A stretch of DNA of 49,857 nt from Barthelona sp. PAP020. Lineage: Eukaryota > Metamonada: BaSk clade. Shown piece by piece: positions 19,102 to 28,888 of this stretch (the stretch's first letter is position 1; each line of letters opens with the position of its first letter). Location of the stretch: the NCBI GenBank assembly GCA_040182905.1, contig JARQWU010000045.1, positions 1 to 49,857 on the forward strand, given 5' to 3'. Below the pieces are notes generated by a model. That model was given only the letters and a program-made list of their open reading frames with translations. It was not told where the DNA came from and ran no database searches. Position numbers and translations under genes: made by a program.

Positions 19102-19370
19102 ATATAACAACAAAAATTTTTTTTAAATGAACAATTTGGTGTGAAGAACATTTGATTTTGTTGTTAATCATTACTACCATTATTTGACCTTCTTGAGAAA
19201 TTCACTAGTAGCAGTTAACATTTGTTCTTCGTTGGATAAAGTTTTTTTTATCTTTATGAATTGGGGTTGATGTTTTCAAACCTGGTATCAACAACAAAAT
19301 GGGAAAGAATTCTCTCCTCAAACACAACAAAAATTGGAAATCGTATCAGGGATCTTTCACTTCTGTTTTG

Positions 19371-19702
19371 AAGATTATTGGTCCAGTTATGAAACAAATA
19401 CATTATTTACAAAGAAAGTAAACTCAGAAAACTCATTCTAGCAAATTTCAGTCAAAATCTCAGGAGGGGAATTGAGGGACTGAAATGTAATTGGAACAAT
19501 CAAGTAGGAGAATTTCGGAGAAATTCTTTATTCCTATTTTTTTGTATTTTTGCAAAAACAAAATTTTAAAGATTGAACTTTACCTTAGAAAATTTAAAGT
19601 TATTCAACAGATCAATCGGGCCTCAAAAGCCTTTAACCAAATAAACACTATTCTTTATATTTTCACTCATACTCACAGTGCTTTTTGTCTTGGAAATAAT
19701 TA
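19371..19702 (-). repeat. Dispersed repeat, copy A (inverted partner of copy B)
   Basis: About 330 bp. Its reverse complement aligns along its full length to 25262-25590, with only a few small gaps and roughly four in five bases matching by eye. Shared exact stretches include AAAGAATAGTGTTTATTTGG (with copy B) and GCCCGATTGATCTGTTGAA. It lies 247 bp downstream of the stop of the large kinase-ankyrin gene, in that gene's orientation. Apparent ORFs inside it lack an ATG and are not conserved at their ends, so it is taken as non-coding. Confidence 0.8.
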
Positions 19703-19949
19703 GCTCAAAGCTGGCTTCAAAGTTCTCGATTTGACATAAACAACAAAATCAATCATATATCTTTACAAAAGTGTGTGGTTATGAAACATATGTCCAAACA
19801 AAGCAAGCACCGAACATTTCCTGCGCCTCTAATACATAAAAACTTGGAACACAAACATACTGAACACAAACAGCAACATAATGAAATCATCTCTATTGTG
19901 AAAAGTTGAATGAAAGAGTGTGATGCTTGTTAAAAAGGAAAGCATTGGA

Positions 19950-22900
19950 TTAATTGTAGAAGGACCGTAAAAGCTCTACAATTTGAGCATGACCGTTGGT
20001 TCGGGCAATATCTATTGGTGTCAATCCTTGTTCAGTTTTGAGGTTGACATTGGCTTTATGATACAAGAGCATTTTAGCAACATCAACATGACCTTCTTGA
20101 CAACTAATATACAATGGCGAGCAACCATCTTTATCACATTGATTGGCATCAACCCCATGATCCTCTAAGAGCATTTTAGCAACATCAACATGACCTTCTT
20201 GACAACTAATATGCAATGGATAACGACCATTTTTATCACATTGATTGGCATCAACCCCATGATCCTTCAATAGCATTTTGACAACATCAACATGACCTTC
20301 TTGACAACTAACGAACAATGGAGATTGACCATCTTTATCACATTGATTGGCATCAACCCCATGATCCTCCAATATCATTTTGGCAACATCAACATGACCT
20401 TCTTGACAACTAATATGCAATGGATAACGACCATCTTTATCACATTGATTGGCATCAACCCCATGATCCCTTAATAGCATTTTGACAACATCAACATGAC
20501 CTTCTTGACAACTAACGAACAATGGAGATTGACCACATTTATCACATTGATTGGCATCAACCCCATGATCCTCCAATAGCATTTTTGCAACATCAAGATG
20601 ACCTTCTTGACAACTAATATACAATGGAGACCAACCATCTTTATCACATTGATTGGCATCAACCCCATGATCCTCTAATAGCATTTTGGCAACATGAAGA
20701 TGACCATTTTGACAACTAACGAACAATGGAGAGCAACCATCTTTATCACATTGATTGGCATCTACCCCATAATCCTCCAATAGCATTTTGGCAACATCAA
20801 GATGACCATAATAACAACTGAAGAGCAGTGGAGAGTGACCACCTTTATCACATTGATTGGCATCAACCCCATGATCCTCTAATAGCATTTTGGCAACATG
20901 AAGATGACCTTTTTGACAACAAATATGCAATGCAGAGCGACCATCTTCATCACATTGATTGACATCAACACTATGATCCAACAGCATTTTGGCAACATCA
21001 AGATGACCTTCTTGACAACTAATATACAATGGATAGCGACCATAATTATCACATTGATTGACATCAACCCCATGATCCAAGAGCATTTTGGTAATATCAA
21101 GATGACCATTTTGACAACTAATGAACAATGGAGAAGTGCCATCATCTCTGCACAAATTAATATCTTCCCCAAGATCTACGAGCATTTTGGCGATATGAAC
21201 ATGACCACATTCACAACTCACAAATAATGGCGACTCATCATTGTTCATACATAATTTGACATTGGCACCACGGTTCAAAAGTAGCTTTGCAATATCAAAA
21301 TAACCTTGTTGACAAGTGATATACAATGGCGAAGTACCATTATTCGTACACAAATTAATATTTGCCCCATGATCCAAAAGCACTTTTGCAACATCAATAT
21401 GACCTTGTTGGCAACATAAAAATAATGCAGAAAAGCCATCACCACCACATTTATCGATATCAGCCTCATGACACAATAAAAACTTTACCAAATCAACACA
21501 ACCTTTAAAGCAACTAGCAACCAATGGTGATAAGCCATTTTTCACACACAAACTAATATCAGCACCCCATTTCAAAAGCATTTTAGCAAGATCCAAATGA
21601 CCTTCTTGACAACTGATGTAAAATGGTGAAGCCCCATCATTAGCACATTTGTTGATATCAGCTCCATAATCTAATAGCATAGTTGCCACATCAAGATGAC
21701 CTTGAAAACAACTAACACACAATGGAGAGTAACCATTTTTCATACACAAACTAGCATTAGCACCCCATTTCAAGAGCATTTTAGCAACATCAAAATGACC
21801 CTCTTGACAACTAATCAAAAATGGTGAAGCCCCATCATCACCACATTTATTGATATCAGCTCCATAATCCAATAGCATAGTTGCCACATCAAGATTGCCT
21901 GAAAGACAACTAACATACAATGGAGACATACCATTATTCCTACACAAATTAACATTAGCCCCATTATCCAACAGCATTTCGACAATCTCATCATGACCTT
22001 GAAAACAACTAACATACAATGGAGAGCAACCATTTTTCATACACAAACTAACATTAGCACCCCATTTCAAGAGCATTTTAGCAACATCAAAATGACCCTC
22101 TTGACAACTAATCAAAAATGGTGAAGCCCCATTATCAGCACATTTATTGATATCAGCTCCATAATCCAATAGCATTTCCACCATATCAAGATTGCCTGAA
22201 AGACAACATGCAAACAATGGACGGAGAACACCATCATCACATATGTTAACATCAGCACCATGATCCAAGAACATTTTTACAAGTGAAGAATAACCCCTTT
22301 TACAACATATTAACAATGGGGAAGCACCATTATATTGGCACAAATTAACATCAGCCCCATGATCCAAGAGCATTTTGGCAACATCAAGATGACCATTGTA
22401 ACAACTCATGTACAATGAAGAAGTTCCATCATGCACACACAAATTAACATCAGCCCCATGATTCAAGAGCATTTTGGCAACATCAAGATGACCATTCTGA
22501 CAACTCATGTACAATGGAGAAGTACCATTCTTATTACACAAATTAACATCAGTCCCATGATCCAAGAGCATTTTGACAACATCAAGATGACCATTGTAAC
22601 AACTGACAAGCAATGGAGAAGCATCATATTTATCACATTGATTAACATCAACTCTTTGATCCAAGAGCATTTTGACAATCTCTAAATAGCCCTTAAAACA
22701 ACTGATATACAACGGTGAAACCCCATTGATCGTGCATTTGTTGACATCAGCTCCTTTGTCCAAAAGCATTCTAACCACATCATTATGCCCATTTTCACAG
22801 GCAGTAAATAATGAACAAGCACCAGTATTCTTACAAAAGTTGATATCGACCTCAAAATCCAACAACATCTCCACAATATCACTATGACCACAAGAAGAAG

Positions 22901-24560
22901 CCTCCCAAAGAACGGTTTCACCCTCATTTCCAACCTTTATCCATTGTTTAACAACTTCCAATTTTCTATCACGCACACTATGATATATCGTATCTGTATT
23001 GCAATATTCGAAAAAATTATCTGGAACAATAACTTCATATAATCTATGTTTCATATAAGAATCAACAATGGCAGTAGGAACGATTTTCAAGTCAGCAATC
23101 AACCCATCGAGATACTCAACTATTTCTGAAAACATTGGTCTATTTTCGGGATCACGATTAAAACACTGAAACATAAAATTATATCCAATGGCCGATTCTA
23201 ATTCTTCGTGTTTAAAAGGCAATTCACCCTTATATAATTTTAGAGGAATTACACGATCAGAAATTCCTTCAAAAGGCTTGAACATTGTCATCACTTCAAA
23301 GTAAGTTGTTGCAAATGCCCAGCAATCAATACCAGGATGAGCAAAAATTTCATTGTTTACCAATTCAGGAGGCATATAACAAATGGTTCCTGTCTTAGAC
23401 ATCCTACTGTTTCTTTCAAAAGAACGAACAAGACCAAAATCGCACAGAGCAGTTGTTCCATCCTTTCTGATCAAAACATTCTTTGGATTGATATCTCGAT
23501 GAATTACACCTTTACTATGACAAAATTCAAGTGCAGAAGACAGTTGTAACATACTGATTAATCTCTCAAGAACAGTCATTTCAGCCATTCTTTTACTCAA
23601 TGTATATGGGCAATATTCCATCACAATTCCCCAATGATTTTTATCATTTTTACCTTTCCATTTCTTACATGTCATACCATACACTTTGCAAATGAATTGA
23701 TGAGGAAATTTTACAGCAATACATTCACCTTTCACTTCTTTTTTAGTTGAAGTATTGATAAATTTTATAGCAACATCGGAGTGCTGATGTTGACCAAAAT
23801 AAACTGTGCCATAACTACCGGATCCCAATTCCCTTTCTTCATTTAACAGTTCATAATCTATAAATGGAACCTTAAACGCAGAACTGACGAGTTTCTGTTC
23901 AAATTCATTCATTTTTTGTTGCAACTCTTCCATCTTTTTCTTACGTTCTAAAGGATCCATTTTCGACATTTCATTCATTTGCAGATTTTGTTTTGAATGG
24001 AAAATTTCATCCATATTGAATATATGCTTGTTTATTTTGTCATAAATATTGGCAGGAAGTGGTGAAATGGAGAAAGACTTTCCACTTGACATATTATTCA
24101 AATTCTTATTTAAATTCACAGCCAAATTCTTGTTTAAATCATCAAGCTTATGGTGCAAACAAATTAAATCCTCGAAATAACTTGCATGAACAAATTTTCC
24201 AAATAAACTAACACAAATTCGATTTTCAATTAATTCCATAACTTCTTTAAAACATTCGGAAAACTGATTCAAATATTTTTCGAATCCAATATTTGTCCAA
24301 TTTTGTGTCAATATTTCTTCAAAACTGCCCAAAAACCAAAGCATTCTGAAATATAAAATTAAAACATCTTTTTCCACTTTTTTAACATTAGTAAATCCAA
24401 TTCGAAGCTCTTTTGCAACGTTTAAAATCGATACATTGTGTTGAGAAAGAGACATAAAGATTAAATCAAAATCTACCCCTTCAATGAACTCTTGAAAGTC
24501 AGCAAAATCGTCGAAAGTATCTAAAAGTGACGTTTGGTAGTTTTTTAGAGCATTTGACAT
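19950..24560 (-). CDS. Protein kinase with about 31 C-terminal ankyrin repeats (1536 aa)
   Basis: The first ATG in frame is at 24560 (MSNALKNYQTSLLDTF); the frame stays open 42 bp further upstream without another ATG. Residues 1-170 look all-helical and unassigned. Residues about 215-235 are a Glu/Lys coiled coil. Residues about 235-483 form a tyrosine-kinase-like (TKL-type) kinase domain: glycine loop GSGSYGTVY, VAIK lysine, HRDINPKN catalytic loop, DFG, PPE in place of APE and GIDCWAFA. All key catalytic residues are present. Residues about 523-1536 are about 31 ankyrin repeats of the form SPLYISCQxGHLDVAKMLLxxGADVNxC. Repeats 22-29 have 34 residues instead of 33 and are nearly identical in DNA. 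The last repeat (TPIDIARTNGHAQIVELL) is a capping type. Likely a cytosolic signalling kinase with a protein-binding solenoid; the ligand is unknown. It shares architecture with the gene at 30963-33173 and lies between inverted repeat copies A and B. Confidence 0.92.
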   Translation of the reverse strand: MSNALKNYQTSLLDTFDDFADFQEFIEGVDFDLIFMSLSQHNVSILNVAKELRIGFTNVKKVEKDVLILYFRMLWFLGSFEEILTQNWTNIGFEKYLNQFSECFKEVMELIENRICVSLFGKFVHASYFEDLICLHHKLDDLNKNLAVNLNKNLNNMSSGKSFSISPLPANIYDKINKHIFNMDEIFHSKQNLQMNEMSKMDPLERKKKMEELQQKMNEFEQKLVSSAFKVPFIDYELLNEERELGSGSYGTVYFGQHQHSDVAIKFINTSTKKEVKGECIAVKFPHQFICKVYGMTCKKWKGKNDKNHWGIVMEYCPYTLSKRMAEMTVLERLISMLQLSSALEFCHSKGVIHRDINPKNVLIRKDGTTALCDFGLVRSFERNSRMSKTGTICYMPPELVNNEIFAHPGIDCWAFATTYFEVMTMFKPFEGISDRVIPLKLYKGELPFKHEELESAIGYNFMFQCFNRDPENRPMFSEIVEYLDGLIADLKIVPTAIVDSYMKHRLYEVIVPDNFFEYCNTDTIYHSVRDRKLEVVKQWIKVGNEGETVLWEASSCGHSDIVEMLLDFEVDINFCKNTGACSLFTACENGHNDVVRMLLDKGADVNKCTINGVSPLYISCFKGYLEIVKMLLDQRVDVNQCDKYDASPLLVSCYNGHLDVVKMLLDHGTDVNLCNKNGTSPLYMSCQNGHLDVAKMLLNHGADVNLCVHDGTSSLYMSCYNGHLDVAKMLLDHGADVNLCQYNGASPLLICCKRGYSSLVKMFLDHGADVNICDDGVLRPLFACCLSGNLDMVEMLLDYGADINKCADNGASPFLISCQEGHFDVAKMLLKWGANVSLCMKNGCSPLYVSCFQGHDEIVEMLLDNGANVNLCRNNGMSPLYVSCLSGNLDVATMLLDYGADINKCGDDGASPFLISCQEGHFDVAKMLLKWGANASLCMKNGYSPLCVSCFQGHLDVATMLLDYGADINKCANDGASPFYISCQEGHLDLAKMLLKWGADISLCVKNGLSPLVASCFKGCVDLVKFLLCHEADIDKCGGDGFSALFLCCQQGHIDVAKVLLDHGANINLCTNNGTSPLYITCQQGYFDIAKLLLNRGANVKLCMNNDESPLFVSCECGHVHIAKMLVDLGEDINLCRDDGTSPLFISCQNGHLDITKMLLDHGVDVNQCDNYGRYPLYISCQEGHLDVAKMLLDHSVDVNQCDEDGRSALHICCQKGHLHVAKMLLEDHGVDANQCDKGGHSPLLFSCYYGHLDVAKMLLEDYGVDANQCDKDGCSPLFVSCQNGHLHVAKMLLEDHGVDANQCDKDGWSPLYISCQEGHLDVAKMLLEDHGVDANQCDKCGQSPLFVSCQEGHVDVVKMLLRDHGVDANQCDKDGRYPLHISCQEGHVDVAKMILEDHGVDANQCDKDGQSPLFVSCQEGHVDVVKMLLKDHGVDANQCDKNGRYPLHISCQEGHVDVAKMLLEDHGVDANQCDKDGCSPLYISCQEGHVDVAKMLLYHKANVNLKTEQGLTPIDIARTNGHAQIVELLRSFYN
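20121..20938 (-). repeat. 102-bp coding tandem array (8 ankyrin repeats of 34 residues)
   Basis: Eight consecutive units of 102 bp inside the kinase-ankyrin gene encode repeats 22-29, each containing DHGVDANQCDK or a close variant. The units are far more alike than the 99-bp units encoding the earlier repeats. Repeats 26-27 and 28-29 form a nearly identical two-repeat block of 204 bp. Confidence 0.85.
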
Positions 24561-25261
24561 CAAGAATGATGAAATAAAAAAAAGATTTTCTTCTTTCTTC
24601 AATCCAGTTTAATGTTTCATTTTTAAATCACTGAATAACAATTTCTTACTCTTTTTACAAGCATTTTAGCATTTCTAGGAGTTTTTGATTGTGATAATTA
24701 GGTTAAATAACATAAATTCGCAGATTGAAATTGTGAATTGCCATTTGAGATTTCTTGAATTATATATCTTTCAGTTAATACTCTTAATTTGTTACTTTTC
24801 AAATAATTTTCAAAAAATCACAGATTCTTCCAAAATAATCTCTGAACAGAGGCTGCAAACAAGTGAATTGAAATAAAAATGAAATTCTTTAGTAACTGAC
24901 AATGAACAGGTTGAATCAGAGCTTTAGAAATTCAAATATTCTTTGTGAAAGATAACCGCGGCTATTGCTTCTGGCACCATTAATATCATTCTTTTTTGGC
25001 ATGCTCAAGCTAAAAATCCATAACAAAATGACAAAGTGGGAGACCCTTTTTTACTTGAACCCGTGTAAAATTTTAAAAATCTGTGATCTCACACTTCTTT
25101 CATGGAAGACTGAAAGAAGTTTATTGCATGACCACAAAACCCGTTATCATTGAAACTATCAACAAAAGAAGGTAAATACCCGGTCAAAACAAAGTTCTTT
25201 TCAATTCATTAGTGGTAAAAATCAATAAATTAAATTTACATTGAAATTCTCAAAAATTTTT

Positions 25262-25590
25262 AATTATTTCTAAGCCAAGAAGCACTGTGCGTATGAGTGA
25301 ATAAAAAAGAATAGTGTTTATTTGGTTGAAGGCTTTCGAGGCCCGATTGATCTGTTGAAAAACTTTTGATTTTCTAAGGTAAAGTTTAAACTTTAAAATT
25401 TTGCTTTCGCAAAAATACAAAAAAATAGGAATGGAAAATTTTTCCAAAATTTTCATACTTGATGAGCAAGATTCAATTGCAGCCACTCATTCTCTGTGGC
25501 TGAGATTTAATGAAATGAGTTTTCTCTGATTACTTTTTCTTTGTAAATAAATATAGTTGTTTCACAACTTGACCAATTCAATATCCAATT
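25262..25590 (+). repeat. Dispersed repeat, copy B
   Basis: About 330 bp, inverted relative to copy A and closely matching it from AATTATTTC to GACCAAT. It is in direct orientation to copies C and D. No kinase ORF lies upstream of it in its own orientation. Confidence 0.8.
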
Positions 25591-25780
25591 CTTCAGATTT
25601 TAGCACAAGCAGCCAAAATGAAATCAGTGATTTCATTCATTATTGAATTTTCATTGAGTAATTTTCCCGATTTTAAATCACCATTTATGATTAGAATACT
25701 CGATTTTGTTTTTGAATTGCTTTTAGGAGGACCCAAAACTCTGTCAAAAGCCAAGCTCTTCTGTATCACTGTGTCACTTA

Positions 25781-26045
25781 CCAAGAAGCACTAGGAGATG
25801 AGTGAATGACAAATATGAGTGTTTAATTGGCTGGAGGCTTTCGAAGGCAGATTGATTGGCTGAAACTTTTAATAATAAGTGAAACTGAAACTTTATAATT
25901 AGTTTAAAGTAAAAAACAAGAATTAGAAAATTTCTCCCGAGTTTTCACACTTGAATGTCTTTATTAAATTTTAATCCTTTGAGTTTTGTCTGAAATTTGC
26001 TAGAATGGGTGAATAATTGTGGTTGTTTCACTACTCGACCAATTC
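25781..26045 (+). repeat. Dispersed repeat, copy C (diverged, shortened)
   Basis: It starts CCAAGAAGCACT, as in copy B. It shares GAGGCTTTCGA-like and ATTGATTGGCTGAAACTTTT-like segments and ends with a GGTTGTTTCAC...GACCAATTC segment equivalent to the end of A and B. Relative to A and B it lacks about 30 bp in the second half. It sits about 520 bp after copy B in tandem. Confidence 0.65.
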
Positions 26046-26820
26046 TCTTTTGTTCATTTATATGAACTGTTCTTCTTGGTTTGGAAAGAGTTTTTGATTT
26101 TTTTTTCTTTTTGTTTTTTTCATAAAAATTCCTTTCTTTTAAATTTAAGGCACAAAAAATAAATGGATGTAACATGTATCTTTATGTTTGAAAATTAAGG
26201 ATGAACATTTTGCACAGTTTTTCAAGTCATTCTTTTGTTTCCTTTTTAAAAAAGATTCGGAGTTTGGAATTTCAATACACTGGCTTAGTGCTTCAGGATA
26301 TCAATAAAATAAATATTTAAAGCATTTCTTTCCATTTATTATATGCATGAGATTTCTTGGCCTCGACTTGTTGATACAAAAAATAGTCCTTGTAAAAAAG
26401 CTTTTCATATTTTTGCAAAAAAGAAAGGAAAATGAAAATGAAGGAACATTCTTTGCTTCTAACGAAAAAAAAATTTTCCTTCTTTTCATAAACCTTAATC
26501 TTCGCAATTTTTGATCTCCTTCTGAAAAAAACTTTTTTCCAAAATCAAAAAAAAGACCATTATCAGGAAAGAAATTCGCTGATACTATTCTTCTTTCAAC
26601 CATTTTCAACTTGTGATCACAAACAAAAAAAAATAGGCCAAAAATTTTACAAAAAAAAGGGAAAAGAATGAAAAATATGATTGTAACTTCAGTGAAAACT
26701 AAAAAAACACAATACAGGTAAATACAAGTGGATAAATGAATAAATTATGGAATAAATTGAGAAATTTAGTCATGTTCAGGGCTTTTATAGCTTTTTCGAA
26801 TTTCAAAAATTTTTTTTCAT

Positions 26821-27258
26821 CTATCCAAAACGAATATCTGTTTCATAAGTAGCATCAAGACTGTCGTTAGCGATTTTTAGACCAGATAAAATTGTGTCAT
26901 TCTTCAATTTGTAAGAATTAACTTGGGCTCGCGATTTCAATTTTTCTCGTTTCAATTCTTTTTGAATCAATAAGGTTCTAGCTTTTCTTAATTTTTCCTT
27001 TTCATTTTGATCCTTTAAATAAACCTTTTTGTAATGGTTATCCGAATTTTGTTCCATCAATCTAAATAAATCTCTTTCCAATTCTTCTTCCTGATTTAAA
27101 CTCCTATTGTTGACAATAGGGGAAGGAGGATTAGTTATTTTTTGATTATTGGATTTTGCAATCTTTAAAATCTTTTTTGGTGGAGGTGAAGGAAAAACAT
27201 GTTCAATCACTCTTTTGGTATGTCTTGAATACTTTGGACTTAAATTTAATAAACTCAT
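26821..27258 (-). CDS. Unknown small basic protein (145 aa)
   Basis: The frame runs to TAG at 26821. I choose the ATG at 27258 (MSLLNLSPKYSRHTKR) because the alternative ATG at 27336 would leave only 28 bp to the divergent PFL-activase start. The product has a Pro/Lys patch (FPSPPPKKILKI) and a helical Glu/Lys/Arg segment (residues about 70-120) that looks like a short coiled coil. No family recognised. Confidence 0.6.
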   Translation of the reverse strand: MSLLNLSPKYSRHTKRVIEHVFPSPPPKKILKIAKSNNQKITNPPSPIVNNRSLNQEEELERDLFRLMEQNSDNHYKKVYLKDQNEKEKLRKARTLLIQKELKREKLKSRAQVNSYKLKNDTILSGLKIANDSLDATYETDIRFG

Positions 27259-27364
27259 ATCAATGATTCTGATTGATTGAATTGTGTGGACAAAACGAGA
27301 TTGGAGATTGTTCGAAAAAAAAATTTCTTTATTCATTTTTTTTTACAATTATCTGTATTAATTG

Positions 27365-28687
27365 ATGAATTATCGTCCTTTTGTTCCAATTTATTTTGCC
27401 ACAAGAAGTGGAAGTTCAAAAAAAGTTGCAAGGATAATCAATGCTCAATTATCCCATTTCAATATCAACCCTGCTCTTTTGGATTTGAAAGACACATGTT
27501 TCGTTCCACCTCAACCTTTAATTATTTTTGTTATTCCTTCTTATGGCAAGGATAAACCACCTCAAACTGCGGAACAGTTTTATGAAAATATTTTCAGTGA
27601 GAATTGTCCTCGTTATGATGGTATTCAAGTTGCAATTTTCGGTATTGGTTCTTCTAACTATGTTAATACCCCTAATTGTGTTGCAGTTGACTTGATGCAA
27701 AGATTTATTGATTTAGGAGCATCAAATTGCATTCCTGTTGGTTTTGGCGATCGTAAAAAGGGCAAAGGTTTATATAATGAGGATTTGAGCACTTGGTTAA
27801 TCACTCTCTTTGAGAAAATGCAAACAAATTTTTTTAATATTGAAGAAAATGTTAATACAGCCCTTTCATTTAACAAAGAAGTCTTTGAAAATGATGTAGC
27901 CATGGAAGATGATGAGTCATATTGGGATCCCGCAACATTGAAAGATGATGAACCTGGTTTTATTCATTCCGTTGAATCTTTTAGTGGTTGTGATGGAGAA
28001 GGAGTTAGATATCTTGTTTTCCTTCAAGGTTGTCGTCTTAGATGTCTTTATTGTTGTAATCCTGATACTTGGTGTTTGCAGGCAAAAGGACAATTATCAA
28101 CACCTGCAAATATTCAAATAGGTAAAATTGTTCGCGCCAAGCCTTTTTGGAGACATGGTGGTGGTGTTACTTTATCCGGTGGAGATCCTCTATTACAACC
28201 TCGTTTTACTGCTTCTTTACTCAAACAATGCAAGGAAAACGATATAAATACCTGTTTAGAAGTTACAGGTGATGTTATTGATTCTAGAGTGCTAGATCTT
28301 GTTTTACCATTTTTGGATACGGCTATTATTTGTTTCAAAGGTATGACTGCAGAATCATATTCAAAAATTACTCGTGGAGGATCTTTGAATGTTGCTCTTT
28401 CTTTTTTGCATGAGTGTATTAAAAGAAATGTGAAAGTGTGGATTACTTATGTTCTTGTTCCAGGTTATACTGATACAGATGAAGAAATTTCTCTTTTATG
28501 TGATTTTGTGTCACATTATTCAACATATATTGAACGTATTGAGTTACTCCCTTATCATAATCTTGGAGATTTCAAATGGGAGAACATGGGTTTAAAGAAT
28601 GAACTGGGAGATCTTAAATTAGACAGAGAACGCATTCAGTTGATTCTTAACAATTTAAAAAAGCATCATAATAATGTTCTTGTTTAA
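27365..28687 (+). CDS. Flavodoxin - pyruvate formate-lyase activating enzyme fusion (440 aa)
   Basis: A radical-SAM glycyl-radical activase with its own electron carrier fused at the N-terminus. Residues 1-150 form a flavodoxin-like domain: first strand VPIYFATRSGSSKKVA with an FMN-phosphate loop, then VAIFGIGSSNYVNTPNCVAVDL. Residues about 190-440 match PFL activase: cluster motif C223xxxC227xxC230 (GCRLRCLYC), SAM motif LSGGDP, VWITYVLVPGYTD and the ending LPYHNLGDFKWENMG. The enzyme uses a reduced [4Fe-4S] cluster and S-adenosylmethionine to put the glycyl radical on pyruvate formate-lyase, which then makes acetyl-CoA and formate without oxygen. In bacteria the cluster is reduced by a separate flavodoxin. 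The start is ATG 27365. No targeting peptide is evident, suggesting a cytosolic location. PFL itself is not in the window. Confidence 0.9.
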   Translation: MNYRPFVPIYFATRSGSSKKVARIINAQLSHFNINPALLDLKDTCFVPPQPLIIFVIPSYGKDKPPQTAEQFYENIFSENCPRYDGIQVAIFGIGSSNYVNTPNCVAVDLMQRFIDLGASNCIPVGFGDRKKGKGLYNEDLSTWLITLFEKMQTNFFNIEENVNTALSFNKEVFENDVAMEDDESYWDPATLKDDEPGFIHSVESFSGCDGEGVRYLVFLQGCRLRCLYCCNPDTWCLQAKGQLSTPANIQIGKIVRAKPFWRHGGGVTLSGGDPLLQPRFTASLLKQCKENDINTCLEVTGDVIDSRVLDLVLPFLDTAIICFKGMTAESYSKITRGGSLNVALSFLHECIKRNVKVWITYVLVPGYTDTDEEISLLCDFVSHYSTYIERIELLPYHNLGDFKWENMGLKNELGDLKLDRERIQLILNNLKKHHNNVLV

Positions 28688-28888
28688 TTAGAAAGAGTTC
28701 TTTTTTGAAAGTATAAATATTTAATTTGATTCATTTTTTATCAAGATTTTGCAATTAATTCTTTTTAAATTGTGAATTTAATTGTGATAAATTTATTCAA
28801 AACGTAAAATTGTCTGTTGAAGAGAGAAAAAAAAATTGTACAACCATCAAAGAAATTTTTCCATTTAAATGTGTTGGTTGTTAATAAT

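Larger units (their letters stand above)
18878..19370. other. Intergenic region between the retroelement and repeat A
   Basis: About 490 bp without a protein gene. It holds the possible outer end of the retroelement, the tRNA-Ala gene (19029-19101) and its T-run terminator. The rest (19102-19370) is AT-rich sequence in which I see no gene; part of it should be the upstream flank of the tRNA. Confidence 0.6.
24561..26820. other. 2.3-kb gene-poor region with repeat copies B and C
   Basis: It contains the 5' flank of the large kinase gene, repeat copies B (25262-25590) and C (25781-26045), and otherwise AT-rich sequence. Short ORFs here (for example 24965-25153 and 26301-26603) are low-complexity or lack an ATG, and none is supported. 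I see no RNA gene. It may be the footprint of deleted kinase-ankyrin copies. Confidence 0.6.

Noticed and set aside
19491-19703. ORFs inside repeat copies A (plus) and B (25250-25486, minus) that share a peptide with QQINRASKAFNQINTIL
   Set aside because: Similarity is explained by the DNA repeat. Copy A lacks an ATG, ends differ between copies, and copies C and D do not keep the frame.
20121-20938. Regularly spaced repeats suggesting a CRISPR-like or satellite array
   Set aside because: The 102-bp period is an exact multiple of codons and encodes ankyrin repeats in one open frame, with no unique spacers.
26301-26603. 100-aa minus-strand ORF
   Set aside because: Phe/Lys-rich composition typical of random AT-rich sequence, no homology, no nearby support.
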